The notes under the pieces were generated by a model that saw only the letters and a program-made list of their open reading frames with translations, did no database searches and was not told the origin of the DNA. From an uncultured Phascolarctobacterium sp. (GTDB lineage: Bacteria > Bacillota > Negativicutes > Acidaminococcales > Acidaminococcaceae), in NCBI GenBank assembly GCA_949285135.1, contig CASDXO010000008.1:186001-250000 (forward strand): DNA of 64,000 nt, given 5' to 3'. The translations under genes and the position numbers were made by a program. Shown here one piece after another: positions 1 to 7,890 of this stretch (its first letter is position 1; every line of letters starts with the position of its first letter).

Positions 1-225
1 ATTAGTTCCGGATATATGAAACGTCAGCTTTATCGTCTTACCATCAATATATCCGTCACCTGTAAGCGTGCTGCCATGCGAATAAGCACGCTTTTCAGTC
101 TTACTTCTTACTGAAACATCTCCGGAACTTTCTAGCTTAAACTTATACGGTAAGCTCTCCCCGTTGATATAAAGCTGATGCTGTGGTTCATTAGGATATT
201 TAGGATAGAATTCTTCTCTAATCAA
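1..225 (-). CDS. Phage tail protein, partial (probable distal tail component)
   Basis: An open frame starts at a TTG at 225 and runs off the window after about 75 residues without a stop. The TTG overlaps the tape-measure stop codon (TTGA), a coupled junction typical of tail operons. The visible part is polar and looks beta-rich, beginning IREEFYPKYPNEPQHQLYIN after the initiator. I do not recognise a family motif. In siphoviruses the gene after the tape measure usually encodes the distal tail protein that joins the tube to the receptor-binding apparatus, so that role is inferred from position only. No better start codon is visible nearby. Confidence 0.55.
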   Translation of the reverse strand, partial: MIREEFYPKYPNEPQHQLYINGESLPYKFKLESSGDVSVRSKTEKRAYSHGSTLTGDGYIDGKTIKLTFHISGTN

Positions 226-2948
226 AATATTCTTACACCTCTCATTCCGGCAGCCACAACGCTGTTTACATCGCCCATAAACTCTTCATAATCACTACCG
301 GTATTGATATCACCGTAATTATTGAATGTCATAACAGCACTGCTCAGATTTTGGTTTTCTTCATTGCCATACATAAAACCAGCAATAGCCTCCAGCACGC
401 TGCTGCGTAAGGGAATAACAGCTTCCGGATAAGACTTTTCACCGATAAGCGCATGAACAGGGCCAGTAATGATACCGCCAGCAGCAAGATGTGGTTCCTT
501 ATAACCGAAGTCTATACCATCACCACCGGAACCATAGCTCATAGACTTTGCGTCACTACCTAGGTTAGTAACAGCACCGCTGGCTGCACCTATACTGGCA
601 GCACCACTCAACCCTGCTGTCAAAAGGCCTGTAGCAACACCGGCAGCTCCCGGATTAAGAACTAATTTCTCCCATGTCGCCGGTGCTAAAGATTCTGCCA
701 TCGCAGCTCCCTGTGCTGCAATAGCAGCTGTTTCTTTACCCATTAAGGCTTTACTTAATGCAGCTGCAGCAATTCTTTGTACCTGCCATTGCAGGAACAT
801 CTTGACGATTTCCTTGCCAAGATTCTGCAGCGTTTTACCAAAGTTCTGACCTGAAACAATGGCATTGGCAAAGCCTTGCGCCAAACCATCTTTTAAGGTA
901 TTTGCTGCCTCTAAAGCAAAAGAAGCGTAGCTTTGTTCAGCTTCCAGCCGCCAGTCGTAATACTGCTGCATAAGCTCCTGCTGCTCCAGCTGATTCTGCA
1001 TGAAGGCAGCCTTTTCCTCAGTAAGATATTCCATGTAGCGTTCAAGCTCGCCTTGCTTCTGCATCTCATCCAGCTCAGCCTTATAAGCCTGCATCAAAGT
1101 TTCCTGTGATAACAGCTGGTCATTCATCTGCTGGTTAATCATTAAACGGTTTTGTGCAGCTTGACTCGCTGCATCTGCTTCCATAGCCTTGCGCTGTTCA
1201 AGCATAGCTGCTGCAGAAGCAATAACATTAGCATCACCAGTCTGCATAGCTCTTTCATACAGCTGCTGTGCCTCTGTTGTAGCATTGGCAAATTTATCCT
1301 GCCATTCCTGTACAGCGTCAATCCTTTGGTCACGTTCTTTTACGATACCTGCATAAACCTTATCAAATTCAGAAAGGCCCTCAATCTGGATATCCATAGA
1401 GAAATTCTTATAATCTCTTTGTAAGTCAATAGTCCTGTCTTTAGCTTCATTCAGCTGCTCATTAATACGGTCAATCTCTCTGGCAATTTTATTTACCCCT
1501 TTGGAGGTTTGCCCACTGTCACCTGCGCCAGTTTCTGCAGGCGCACTGGATTTTAAGCCCAGGTTATCTACATCAGCACTTTTAAAATCATTGACAATAT
1601 CTGTAGGAGCATTTTCTGATTCATAACGGAATTTAAGTTTTACCAGGTTGCTGTCAGCAATCTGCTGATTAGCCTTAGCAGCTTCAATGGTAGCCTGCGC
1701 GCCTTTTTGTACATTATCTGCCCATTCTTTAGCCTGATTGGCAAGGTCACTGCTTGCACCAACCAAAGCCATCAAATTATTAAGACCGGAAGCTGCGCTG
1801 CTTACCATTTCGGCAAACGCATTCTTTATTTCAGCTTCAGCACCGAGAACGCTATTCTGCATGGTTATACAGAAATAATCCCATTGCACAACAAGCCAGT
1901 CCCAATTCTGCCAGATAAGATACGCTGCTGCACCAATACCGGCCGCAGCCAATGCAATCGGGCCAGTTATGCCAGCAAAAGCTGCCGCAGTACTCGCAGC
2001 ACTTAGCCCCAGCTTTGCCATAGCAGGAATAGCTGTTGCAGTTAAAACTGCAGCAAAGGCAGCAATAGTCGCACCTGCAGCAGGCGGTACAGTATCACGG
2101 ATAGCTTCAGCAATACCACTGGACTTTACTTTGGCAGCAAAGTCAGACAAATCATCCTGAGCTTCTTTCAGAGCCGGTTTTAAATCTAAACCCTCTGTAA
2201 TCTCATCACCAATAACTACCATAGTCTGACCAATACTGTCCTGAATATTACTTAGCATGCCGTTAATGGTAGATGACTGCTCCTGCATCATGCCGCCAAA
2301 CTTACTGTTCATACCGGATATGATCGCCTGGATACCAGTTGCGCTGTCAATCGTTCCTTTTTCAGCCATTTTCATGGCCTGTGGAATGCTTGTTCCCATG
2401 GCATCTGCTAACATCTGCCAGGCAGGAACACCGGCTTCTGCCAGCTGCAGCATTTCTTCTGCAGATACTTTACCTTTAGCCTGCATCTGACCAATAGCTA
2501 TAGTAAGGCGGTCTATACCATCCTGTCCCATACCTAAAGCAGCTGCACTGTCACCAACAGCAGTCAGTACAGGAATAACCTGCTGCGCAGTAAAGCCAAA
2601 AGCCAGCATCTTTTTAGAAGCCTGCAAAAGTCCTGGTAATTCAAACGGAGTATTGGCAGCAAATGATTCCAGTTCAGCCAGAAAGTCTTTGGCAAGTGTT
2701 GCATCTTTAAGCAGCGTAGTAAAAGCCTTGCGTGTTTGCTCCATATCTGCAGCAGCCTTCACTGATGCAGCACCAATACCGGCAATGGCGAGGCCTAAAC
2801 CGCCTAAGACTTCCAAAGAACTTTCACTGATACCCAGACCTTTACTGCCAAACTTCTGTTTCAAGATTTTCTGTGCACTGTCAATTTCCTTACGCAGTCC
2901 ATCTATCTTAGCGCCTACTACTACCTGCAGACTTGCTACTGTTCCCAT
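222..2948 (-). CDS. Phage tail tape measure protein
   Basis: This 908-residue protein should set tail length and be packed inside the tail tube of a siphovirus. The N-terminal 240 residues match the tape-measure domain pattern (ADMEQTRKAFTTLLKD near residue 67, then a conserved stretch with EEMLQLAEAGVPAWQMLADA near 165). A hydrophobic Ala/Ile-rich region at about 285-345 could form membrane segments used in DNA entry. A long Glu/Gln-rich predicted coiled coil spans about 490-690, and the C terminus is Gly/Ala-rich. It is the longest gene in the late operon and follows the two chaperone frames. A GGGAGGTGAGAGC ribosome site precedes the ATG. The length implies a tail of roughly 130 nm if the usual residue-to-length rule applies. 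Confidence 0.93.
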   Translation of the reverse strand: MGTVASLQVVVGAKIDGLRKEIDSAQKILKQKFGSKGLGISESSLEVLGGLGLAIAGIGAASVKAAADMEQTRKAFTTLLKDATLAKDFLAELESFAANTPFELPGLLQASKKMLAFGFTAQQVIPVLTAVGDSAAALGMGQDGIDRLTIAIGQMQAKGKVSAEEMLQLAEAGVPAWQMLADAMGTSIPQAMKMAEKGTIDSATGIQAIISGMNSKFGGMMQEQSSTINGMLSNIQDSIGQTMVVIGDEITEGLDLKPALKEAQDDLSDFAAKVKSSGIAEAIRDTVPPAAGATIAAFAAVLTATAIPAMAKLGLSAASTAAAFAGITGPIALAAAGIGAAAYLIWQNWDWLVVQWDYFCITMQNSVLGAEAEIKNAFAEMVSSAASGLNNLMALVGASSDLANQAKEWADNVQKGAQATIEAAKANQQIADSNLVKLKFRYESENAPTDIVNDFKSADVDNLGLKSSAPAETGAGDSGQTSKGVNKIAREIDRINEQLNEAKDRTIDLQRDYKNFSMDIQIEGLSEFDKVYAGIVKERDQRIDAVQEWQDKFANATTEAQQLYERAMQTGDANVIASAAAMLEQRKAMEADAASQAAQNRLMINQQMNDQLLSQETLMQAYKAELDEMQKQGELERYMEYLTEEKAAFMQNQLEQQELMQQYYDWRLEAEQSYASFALEAANTLKDGLAQGFANAIVSGQNFGKTLQNLGKEIVKMFLQWQVQRIAAAALSKALMGKETAAIAAQGAAMAESLAPATWEKLVLNPGAAGVATGLLTAGLSGAASIGAASGAVTNLGSDAKSMSYGSGGDGIDFGYKEPHLAAGGIITGPVHALIGEKSYPEAVIPLRSSVLEAIAGFMYGNEENQNLSSAVMTFNNYGDINTGSDYEEFMGDVNSVVAAGMRGVRIF

Positions 2949-2960
2949 GCTCTCACCTCC

Positions 2961-3257
2961 CTACAAATTAAATTCCTGTTTTATTTCCTCATAAACAGCC
3001 TCTTTATTTTCCTCTTTTTTACGATGCGCAAAGAACTTTTTAAGCGGCGGGCATTTTTTCGGATTAGCTACCTGGTAATGCGGGTATGCTGACCAGGTAA
3101 TAAACAAATCCTCCAAGCGTTCATACCTGCGCTGCCACCCCTGTATCATATCCAAAACATCAGTAATAGTAAGCTTTTCAACCTCACAAGGTTTCAGATT
3201 TAATTCACCGTAGCAGAACGGCAAAAGCTCATCTATTATTTCGCTGATGCTTTGGAC
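2961..3257 (-). CDS. Tail assembly chaperone, -1 frameshift extension (gpGT-type T part)
   Basis: This is the downstream frame of a two-frame tail chaperone. The frame is open from the slippery site at 3263-3257 to the stop at 2961, 98 codons with no interruption. A TTG at 3224 could begin an independent 87-residue product, but position between tail tube and tape measure, together with the phase, fits the G/GT arrangement. A -1 slip on the upstream frame would give a fusion of about 220 residues (122 plus 98). The sequence is Trp/Tyr/Lys-rich (DMIQGWQRRYERLEDLF) and unlike anything else here. In known phages the long form binds the tape measure and recruits tail tube protein, and is not part of the virion. 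Confidence 0.75.
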   Translation of the reverse strand, partial: VQSISEIIDELLPFCYGELNLKPCEVEKLTITDVLDMIQGWQRRYERLEDLFITWSAYPHYQVANPKKCPPLKKFFAHRKKEENKEAVYEEIKQEFNL

Positions 3258-3622
3258 TTTTTTCCTCCTTTTTCTTCTTCCAGTTCTGTATCCTCTTCAT
3301 TATTCTTTTTGGTATACCCAATAGCACCGGCTTTAGCTAAAGCAACCATGATCAAATTGCCTAACTCTGTCATACTGTTATTCTCAAGCCACTTTTCCAA
3401 CAGCCTGATAGCTTTTTTCTGAGTAATTCCAGGATGGTTTTCCTGCAGACCAATAAACAGGCAGGCAACAGTGTCTGTATGGCTGAACGGATAGGAATTA
3501 ACCATTTTCAAAATGTTTCTGGTAGAAATAATGTTCTCCAAAGTCATTAAAGACTGGATTGTATACTTTAAAATGTATTGTTTTCCACCAATAGTAAGCG
3601 TCACTGATTTATCCAAATTCAT
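3236..3622 (-). CDS. Tail assembly chaperone, zero-frame product (gpG-type)
   Basis: This is a 128-residue protein between the tail tube and tape-measure genes, the invariant place of the tail assembly chaperone in siphovirus late operons. It begins with a short beta-rich stretch (SVTLTIGGKQYILKYT), continues with helices, and ends in a highly charged Glu/Lys tail (ELEEEKGGKKSKASAK). That tail is encoded by the slippery sequence. Ribosomes that do not slip make this short form; those that do make the long form. The short form normally coats the tape measure before tail tube polymerisation. A terminator-like hairpin lies just upstream, between this gene and the tail tube gene. Confidence 0.8.
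   Translation of the reverse strand: MNLDKSVTLTIGGKQYILKYTIQSLMTLENIISTRNILKMVNSYPFSHTDTVACLFIGLQENHPGITQKKAIRLLEKWLENNSMTELGNLIMVALAKAGAIGYTKKNNEEDTELEEEKGGKKSKASAK
3257..3263 (-). promoter_or_regulatory. Programmed -1 ribosomal frameshift heptamer A AAA AAG
   Basis: On the minus strand the zero-frame codons read GGA AAA AAG, which makes the heptamer A_AAA_AAG, the same slippery sequence as Escherichia coli dnaX. It sits 8 codons before the stop of the first chaperone frame. A -1 slip enters the frame that ends at 2961 with no stop in between. A purine run AAGGAGG lies immediately upstream and could pair with 16S rRNA, although the spacing is much shorter than the dnaX stimulator. No strong downstream hairpin was found by eye. 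Confidence 0.75.
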
Positions 3623-3640
3623 ATTGTCCTCCCAATATAC

Positions 3641-3668
3641 AAAAAGAGCAGGTATTTAAACCTGCTCT
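3641..3668 (-). terminator. Rho-independent terminator after the tail tube gene
   Basis: On the minus strand AGAGCAGG and CCTGCTCT form an 8-bp stem around an 8-base loop and are followed by five T residues. It lies in the 52-base gap between the tail tube gene and the chaperone. Partial termination here would keep tube protein output high and chaperone/tape-measure output low. Confidence 0.75.
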
Positions 3669-3674
3669 AATTTT

Positions 3675-4157
3675 TTATGCTTCAGCTGGATCAGGCTCAT
3701 CAGTACTGAATACCGGTTCGCCAATACCGCTGAAAGTAACCGTAGCAGTCGCTACATCATCATGCGGATTATCGTCGCTGAACTCTGTAATATTGGCCCA
3801 GCCTTTAACTGCATTGCCGTTTTTATCACGACGCATAATATATAACGGAATATCTTTCAGAAATGCGTGTCTGATGATGTCAAAACCTTCATCATTCAGT
3901 TTATAGACACATTCCTGTTCAATACTCCATTTCTTTGTTCCCTGCAGCGTTTCACCCCAACCGCCGGAAGCTTTATCAGACGCATCAATCTCATCTGCGC
4001 TCATAGATAACGGAGAATTTTTCTGCCCACCGACAAGTACCCACGGTCCGGATGTTGTCGCACCCTCACCATAAGCTACATATAAGAGTACATTTTTACC
4101 TGCCAGACTTTGACTGGCGCCAGTAAATTTAGGTAAATTTTCTTCAACAATAGCCAT
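3675..4157 (-). CDS. Phage major tail tube protein (TP901-1 type)
   Basis: This 160-residue protein matches the TP901-1-like major tail protein family. Features are an N-terminal KNVLLYVAYG strand, a central conserved segment (SADEIDASDKASGGWGETL, residues about 53-71), a stretch with IIRHAFLKDIPLYIM, and a C-terminal DVATATVTFSGIGEP strand motif common to tube proteins. It should polymerise as stacked hexamers into the tail tube around the tape measure. Its place after the head-tail joining genes and before the chaperone supports the call. The gene is followed directly by a terminator, as often seen for highly expressed virion proteins. Confidence 0.88.
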   Translation of the reverse strand: MAIVEENLPKFTGASQSLAGKNVLLYVAYGEGATTSGPWVLVGGQKNSPLSMSADEIDASDKASGGWGETLQGTKKWSIEQECVYKLNDEGFDIIRHAFLKDIPLYIMRRDKNGNAVKGWANITEFSDDNPHDDVATATVTFSGIGEPVFSTDEPDPAEA

Positions 4158-4169
4158 TGCTCTTACCTC

Positions 4170-4610
4170 CTAAATCATTTGCTGTTCAATTTTAAGACCC
4201 GCCCTGATACTTCCATGCTGCCAAATTCTGCTGTCGCTCCAGTCTTCCGCATGTACTTCCACCAGCTCAATATTAAGACAGATAAGATTATACTTATCTA
4301 TCTCCAAAGCATCGCTTTCAGCCATCATAGTTAATACCGTAACTATCTCATCCAGCATTTGATTAATAATCTTTTTGCCGCAATAGTCGCTGTACACATC
4401 AATAGTTATAGTACAGTTCCATAACGCTGCATCCGTCTTACTGCCATCTGGCACAGCGCTTATCGGGCCAATAACACAAAAAGATGAAGCTGACGGCTTA
4501 CCATCTTCAAATGGTGTAGAATCATCCAAAATCGGATATCCTTTAAGGCATTTATTCAGTGTTTTATAAACAGCAGCCTGTACTGCCGTTATAGGTACAG
4601 TTCTAATCAT
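4170..4610 (-). CDS. Tail terminator/completion protein, DUF3168-like
   Basis: This 146-residue protein starts IRTVPITAVQAAVYKTLNKC and contains an alternating beta/alpha pattern with CTITIDVYSD in the middle. This is the usual profile of the DUF3168/gp17-like tail completion proteins, which cap the tail tube and make the interface with the head connector. Its start overlaps the end of the HK97 gp10-like gene by 4 bases (ATGA), so the two are translationally coupled. The assignment rests on size, gene order and general sequence character rather than on a catalytic motif. A minor capsid role is a less likely alternative. Confidence 0.7.
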   Translation of the reverse strand: MIRTVPITAVQAAVYKTLNKCLKGYPILDDSTPFEDGKPSASSFCVIGPISAVPDGSKTDAALWNCTITIDVYSDYCGKKIINQMLDEIVTVLTMMAESDALEIDKYNLICLNIELVEVHAEDWSDSRIWQHGSIRAGLKIEQQMI

Positions 4611-5074
4611 GGCATATCCTTTAATATTTTCTTAATTTCATTTTCAACCTTAGGCTTTTCACTTTGAAAAGCCGGATTAATGAAAGGCCGTGCTTTGCGT
4701 GCCGGAAGTCTGATTGGTCCGCGGGCATACTTTATAGTTGTGCCATCAGTAAATTTTAATGCTGTTTGCTTCTTTGGCTTCACAATAGACGGTTCAACAC
4801 CGTATTCAATTAAGTGTGCATGCGGTGCTTTTTTGTAATCAGCTTTGACAACCGATTGTAGGCGATTACCATTGAAACGTGCTGCCAAGCTGTCACGCAA
4901 AGTACCGGTACGCACAGGAACATGACTTTTGGCATCATCACGGATATTACGGCCACTTTTGCTTATCGCCTTTGCAATAGCCTTAGAATTTTTAGTATCA
5001 TACAATTTCAATTTATGGATGGCCTCATCAAGTCCCTCTATCTCCATTGAGATAGTCATAGAATTCTTACCCAT
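4607..5074 (-). CDS. HK97 gp10 family head-tail joining protein
   Basis: This 155-residue protein has the hallmark of the HK97 gp10-like family, a segment reading HVPVRTGTLRDSL (residues about 53-65) preceded by a basic helix with SGRNIRDDAKS. The family acts in tail completion or head-tail joining in siphoviruses. The C terminus is Lys-rich. It lies between the head closure gene and the DUF3168-like gene, exactly where gp10 lies in HK97-like genomes. It overlaps the next gene by 4 bases, and only 2 bases separate it from the gene before. Confidence 0.87.
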   Translation of the reverse strand: MGKNSMTISMEIEGLDEAIHKLKLYDTKNSKAIAKAISKSGRNIRDDAKSHVPVRTGTLRDSLAARFNGNRLQSVVKADYKKAPHAHLIEYGVEPSIVKPKKQTALKFTDGTTIKYARGPIRLPARKARPFINPAFQSEKPKVENEIKKILKDMP

Positions 5075-5076
5075 AT

Positions 5077-5415
5077 TTAACCAGCCTGCAAAATATTAGT
5101 TTCAATTCGGCAATAAGGCGGAACTGTTTCCAGCTCTGTGATGCTGATTATCTTATAGACCTTATCATCCTGCACAATCCTCATAGCCGTGTTTAATTCG
5201 ACTTCCGGTTTACGTATGGTAAAAATAACCGGCACAAAATTCATATGTTGCCCGGAATATTCCTTTTGAGTAATCGTGCCTGTTTCCTTACTGGCCCAAC
5301 ACTTCATTAAATTTTCCCAGACTGCAGGCAGCTTACCGCCAAGCTCATCTCTTTTTCCGGCAGCAGAATTAAACTGTATGCTGATAAGCCTGTTCAATTT
5401 TCCGGGATTGATCAT
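5077..5415 (-). CDS. Phage head-tail adaptor (head closure, SPP1 gp16-like)
   Basis: This 112-residue protein opens with INPGKLNRLISIQF, the typical start of head-tail adaptor proteins, and continues with the conserved pattern of a small beta-barrel (VWENLMKCWASKETGT, then a strand region ending ETNILQAG). These proteins form a dodecameric ring below the connector that keeps packaged DNA in place until the tail docks. It overlaps the upstream connector gene by 4 bases. Length and order agree with the family. Confidence 0.83.
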   Translation of the reverse strand: MINPGKLNRLISIQFNSAAGKRDELGGKLPAVWENLMKCWASKETGTITQKEYSGQHMNFVPVIFTIRKPEVELNTAMRIVQDDKVYKIISITELETVPPYCRIETNILQAG

Positions 5416-5951
5416 AAAACACGCCCTCTGTTCAGCAATGCCTTAACACCAAAAGGCACTTCCGCAAGCATTTTACCGTTCTCATCATAAGGCAGACGAT
5501 TATTATACATAGCAGAAACAAGCAGCTTAACCGCTGTCTTAACATCTTCCATCTGTACATCATCCTTGCCGGTAACATATTCCACAGTAATATCAGCATC
5601 AGCCGGCAAATCAGAAATAACTACTTTGCTGTAAACATCACCGCAAGCAATACGATAAAGCAATTCTTTTTCTGTACCATCCGGCAAAACAGCTTTTACT
5701 GCAGTTACCTTTTGCAGATATTTAGAACGCGGCAGCTCCATTTCCGGCACCACTTCAGCAGCTGAAAAGGTAACTTTTAGTGTCTGCGTATAATAGGCCT
5801 GTTTCTGATAGTTTTCACAGTAAAGTCTGGCAGAAATAATAAAGGACTCTATTAAAGAGTCCTCAGTATTACCATCCAGCCGCAGGTATAGTTTCATTTC
5901 ATCCAGGTCAACCGGCTCCTTTTCCGGTCCCTGTACATATTCAAGTTTCAT
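5412..5951 (-). CDS. Phage head-tail connector (gp6/gp15-like)
   Basis: This 179-residue protein resembles the DNA-packaging/connector family of HK97 gp6. The N-terminal signature is PVDLDEMKLYLRLDGNTEDSLIESFI, quoted here in two parts (PVDLDEMKLYLRLD and EDSLIESFIISAR), followed by a Tyr-rich helix. The C-terminal half has KTAVKLLVSAMYNNR, also typical. It forms the ring attached under the portal. It is the first gene after the capsid and begins 15 bases beyond the capsid stop, in a region that folds into a small hairpin. Confidence 0.83.
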   Translation of the reverse strand: MKLEYVQGPEKEPVDLDEMKLYLRLDGNTEDSLIESFIISARLYCENYQKQAYYTQTLKVTFSAAEVVPEMELPRSKYLQKVTAVKAVLPDGTEKELLYRIACGDVYSKVVISDLPADADITVEYVTGKDDVQMEDVKTAVKLLVSAMYNNRLPYDENGKMLAEVPFGVKALLNRGRVL

Positions 5952-5952
5952 A

Positions 5953-5972
5953 AGCCTGTATCAAATCAGGCT
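5953..5972 (-). other. Small hairpin spanning the capsid stop codon
   Basis: AGCCTG and CAGGCT form a 6-bp stem with an 8-base loop; the capsid TGA lies at the edge of the loop. There is no T run, so it is not a terminator. It could lower translation of the connector gene relative to capsid or protect the capsid message end. Function is inferred. Confidence 0.4.
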
Positions 5973-7234
5973 GCAGCCTTAGTATGAATTGCATCAGCAA
6001 AAACGAAGGCTTCTTCATAGCGCACGCCAAAGTCTTCACGCAGAATGCCACGCATTAAGGTCAAATCGTTTTCAAAGGCAGAAACCTGTTTGCCACCATC
6101 AGTATAGCTTGCATCCTGAGAAATAGAAATCTGCAACGCACCGGCTGTACCAATCAGGAAATGTTTCCAATCGCCAAAGAAAATCTGCGTCAAACCATTT
6201 TCATCACTGCCAACAGTAATATTGTTGTCAATTTTAAAAGGATAGCCACAAAGCTTACCGTCTTTCATTTCATCTTTAAAGATATAGGAGCCGTTTTCAG
6301 TCTGCATGCCGTACAAATCAGCCCACAATACGCCAGGAATTCTCCATCCCAGATTAGGATTGATAAGCTTTACAGATAAAATCTTACCTACCATCTGATA
6401 AATAACCGCGGCACTAATCTTGCCGTTTACAGTAATCTTATTAGCAGCGCACGCAACGGTGATGCCTTTAGGCGCATTTTCACTGCCGGTACCATACAAA
6501 GAGGTAATATCTTCCGCTTCCGCAATACCGCTTACCAGCTCATCACGCACAAAGTGGTCTGCAGCCATACTGGAATCCAGCAGCAGCTCATTACTGATAG
6601 GGATAATACTGGCCAGCTTTTTAGCATTCAGCTTGATGCTTCCCAAAGTAACCTTGCTGTTACCAATAGGCTGATTTTCGCCAACCCATTTAAAGTTGGC
6701 TGCACCAGTTTGTTTTACCAGGTTGAGATTGCCATTAGGCAACGGCAGCTCTGTGATTCCCATAGAGCGAGTGACACCAGTTTGACGCAACAAAGGAATA
6801 ATTTCGTTATACAGATTCTGCGGAATCATATAGCCCCCATCGCCGGGAGTGCCTTCTACCATAGCAGCTCTGATATATTCGTCCTGCGGATACATGCGCT
6901 CGGCAATCTCATCAAAGCTTTCATCACGGCTGCGAGAGGCCAGCAGTGCTACCTTTACGAAACGAGCTGCCCTGATACCAGCTTCCAGTTTTTCTTCCTG
7001 TTTGCGTTGAGCGACAGGACTGCTTTGCGGAGGTACGCTGCTTTCCAGACTGCGCATTTCTTCTTCACGCACAATACTGTCTGCCAGCTGCATGGCTTCA
7101 CTGCGATAGTTGTCATATTCTTTCTGTTCATCATCAGATAAAGAACGCTGCGCAGTTTCTGCACCATTCAGCAATTCACGCATCTTTTTGATAATTCCGG
7201 CACGTTTCTGTTTCATTTGCAAAATTTTATCCAT
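5966..7234 (-). CDS. Phage major capsid protein, HK97 fold
   Basis: This protein of about 422 residues has the two-part layout of HK97-type capsid proteins. An N-terminal charged coiled coil (about 1-95, the delta scaffold region removed by the protease) is followed by the shell domain. Recognisable segments are GYMIPQNLYNEIIPLLRQ, ANFKWVGENQPIGNS and KKLASIIPISNELLLDSS. The C terminus (LRGILREDFGVRYEEAFVF) is also family-typical. Three ATGs are possible (7243, 7240, 7234). Only 7234 has a ribosome site (GGAAGG) at normal spacing, because it abuts the first ATG. The neighbouring S78-like protease supports processing of the N-terminal region. Confidence 0.93.
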   Translation of the reverse strand: MDKILQMKQKRAGIIKKMRELLNGAETAQRSLSDDEQKEYDNYRSEAMQLADSIVREEEMRSLESSVPPQSSPVAQRKQEEKLEAGIRAARFVKVALLASRSRDESFDEIAERMYPQDEYIRAAMVEGTPGDGGYMIPQNLYNEIIPLLRQTGVTRSMGITELPLPNGNLNLVKQTGAANFKWVGENQPIGNSKVTLGSIKLNAKKLASIIPISNELLLDSSMAADHFVRDELVSGIAEAEDITSLYGTGSENAPKGITVACAANKITVNGKISAAVIYQMVGKILSVKLINPNLGWRIPGVLWADLYGMQTENGSYIFKDEMKDGKLCGYPFKIDNNITVGSDENGLTQIFFGDWKHFLIGTAGALQISISQDASYTDGGKQVSAFENDLTLMRGILREDFGVRYEEAFVFADAIHTKAAA

Positions 7235-7239
7235 GGTCA

Positions 7240-7890
7240 TCATCCTTCCATTTCCAGTAAATCCAGTTCTCTTTTTAATGTTTGTAAATCAGCATTTATG
7301 CTGCGGCGCTTTTTATCAGCAAGGTAGTTCCGGAACTCCTGCAGCTCACTGTCTGTTATATTCGGCAGGCCGCGTTCAACACCTACATCTGCATCAGCAG
7401 GAACACTTACAGAAGATACCTCATATGGTGTCCATTGCCTTGCAATCTTGCAGGGACCTTCAAAGCGTCCGCAGGTTGACTTCTGTCCGGCAGCAACTTC
7501 TTCCCAGGCTCCAACACCATAACCTACTGAAATCCCTTTCAGCGTACCGCGCAGCACCTTCTGATAAATCATCTCGGAAAACTCATCCTCATCAAAACGA
7601 ATTTTCGCTTTGCATCTGTGTTCTGCTGCATCAAGTACAGGGTCGATTATGGCACCTATAACCCGATCTGTATCGTGGTTAAATAACGCAACACCCATTT
7701 CAGACAGGCGCGTCAAATCAACGTTTCCTGCTTCATGGCCCAATATTTCGTTATAATATTCACCGCGGCGCCAGTCAAAGCGCTTTACAGATTTTTCAGA
7801 AGAAAAGCTAATAGGCACAGTTCTGCTTTCCTGATCCACAGCTCCATCAAGCTGCATTTCACGATAAAAAAGCTTACTTTTCTCCGGCAT
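7240..7890 (-). CDS. HK97 family prohead protease (peptidase family S78)
   Basis: This 216-residue serine protease should mature the prohead by cutting the capsid scaffold region and itself. The catalytic pattern is visible: a His in VALFNHDTDRVIG (about residue 70) and the nucleophile Ser in GTLKGISVGYGV (about residue 117). The fold continues to SVSVPADADVGVE, a conserved stretch near the end of the core. Its C-terminal tail is Arg/Leu-rich. The ATG overlaps the end of the portal gene by 17 bases and has a GGAGGTGAAGAATA ribosome site. The order portal-protease-capsid is diagnostic for HK97-like heads. Confidence 0.92.
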   Translation of the reverse strand: MPEKSKLFYREMQLDGAVDQESRTVPISFSSEKSVKRFDWRRGEYYNEILGHEAGNVDLTRLSEMGVALFNHDTDRVIGAIIDPVLDAAEHRCKAKIRFDEDEFSEMIYQKVLRGTLKGISVGYGVGAWEEVAAGQKSTCGRFEGPCKIARQWTPYEVSSVSVPADADVGVERGLPNITDSELQEFRNYLADKKRRSINADLQTLKRELDLLEMEG

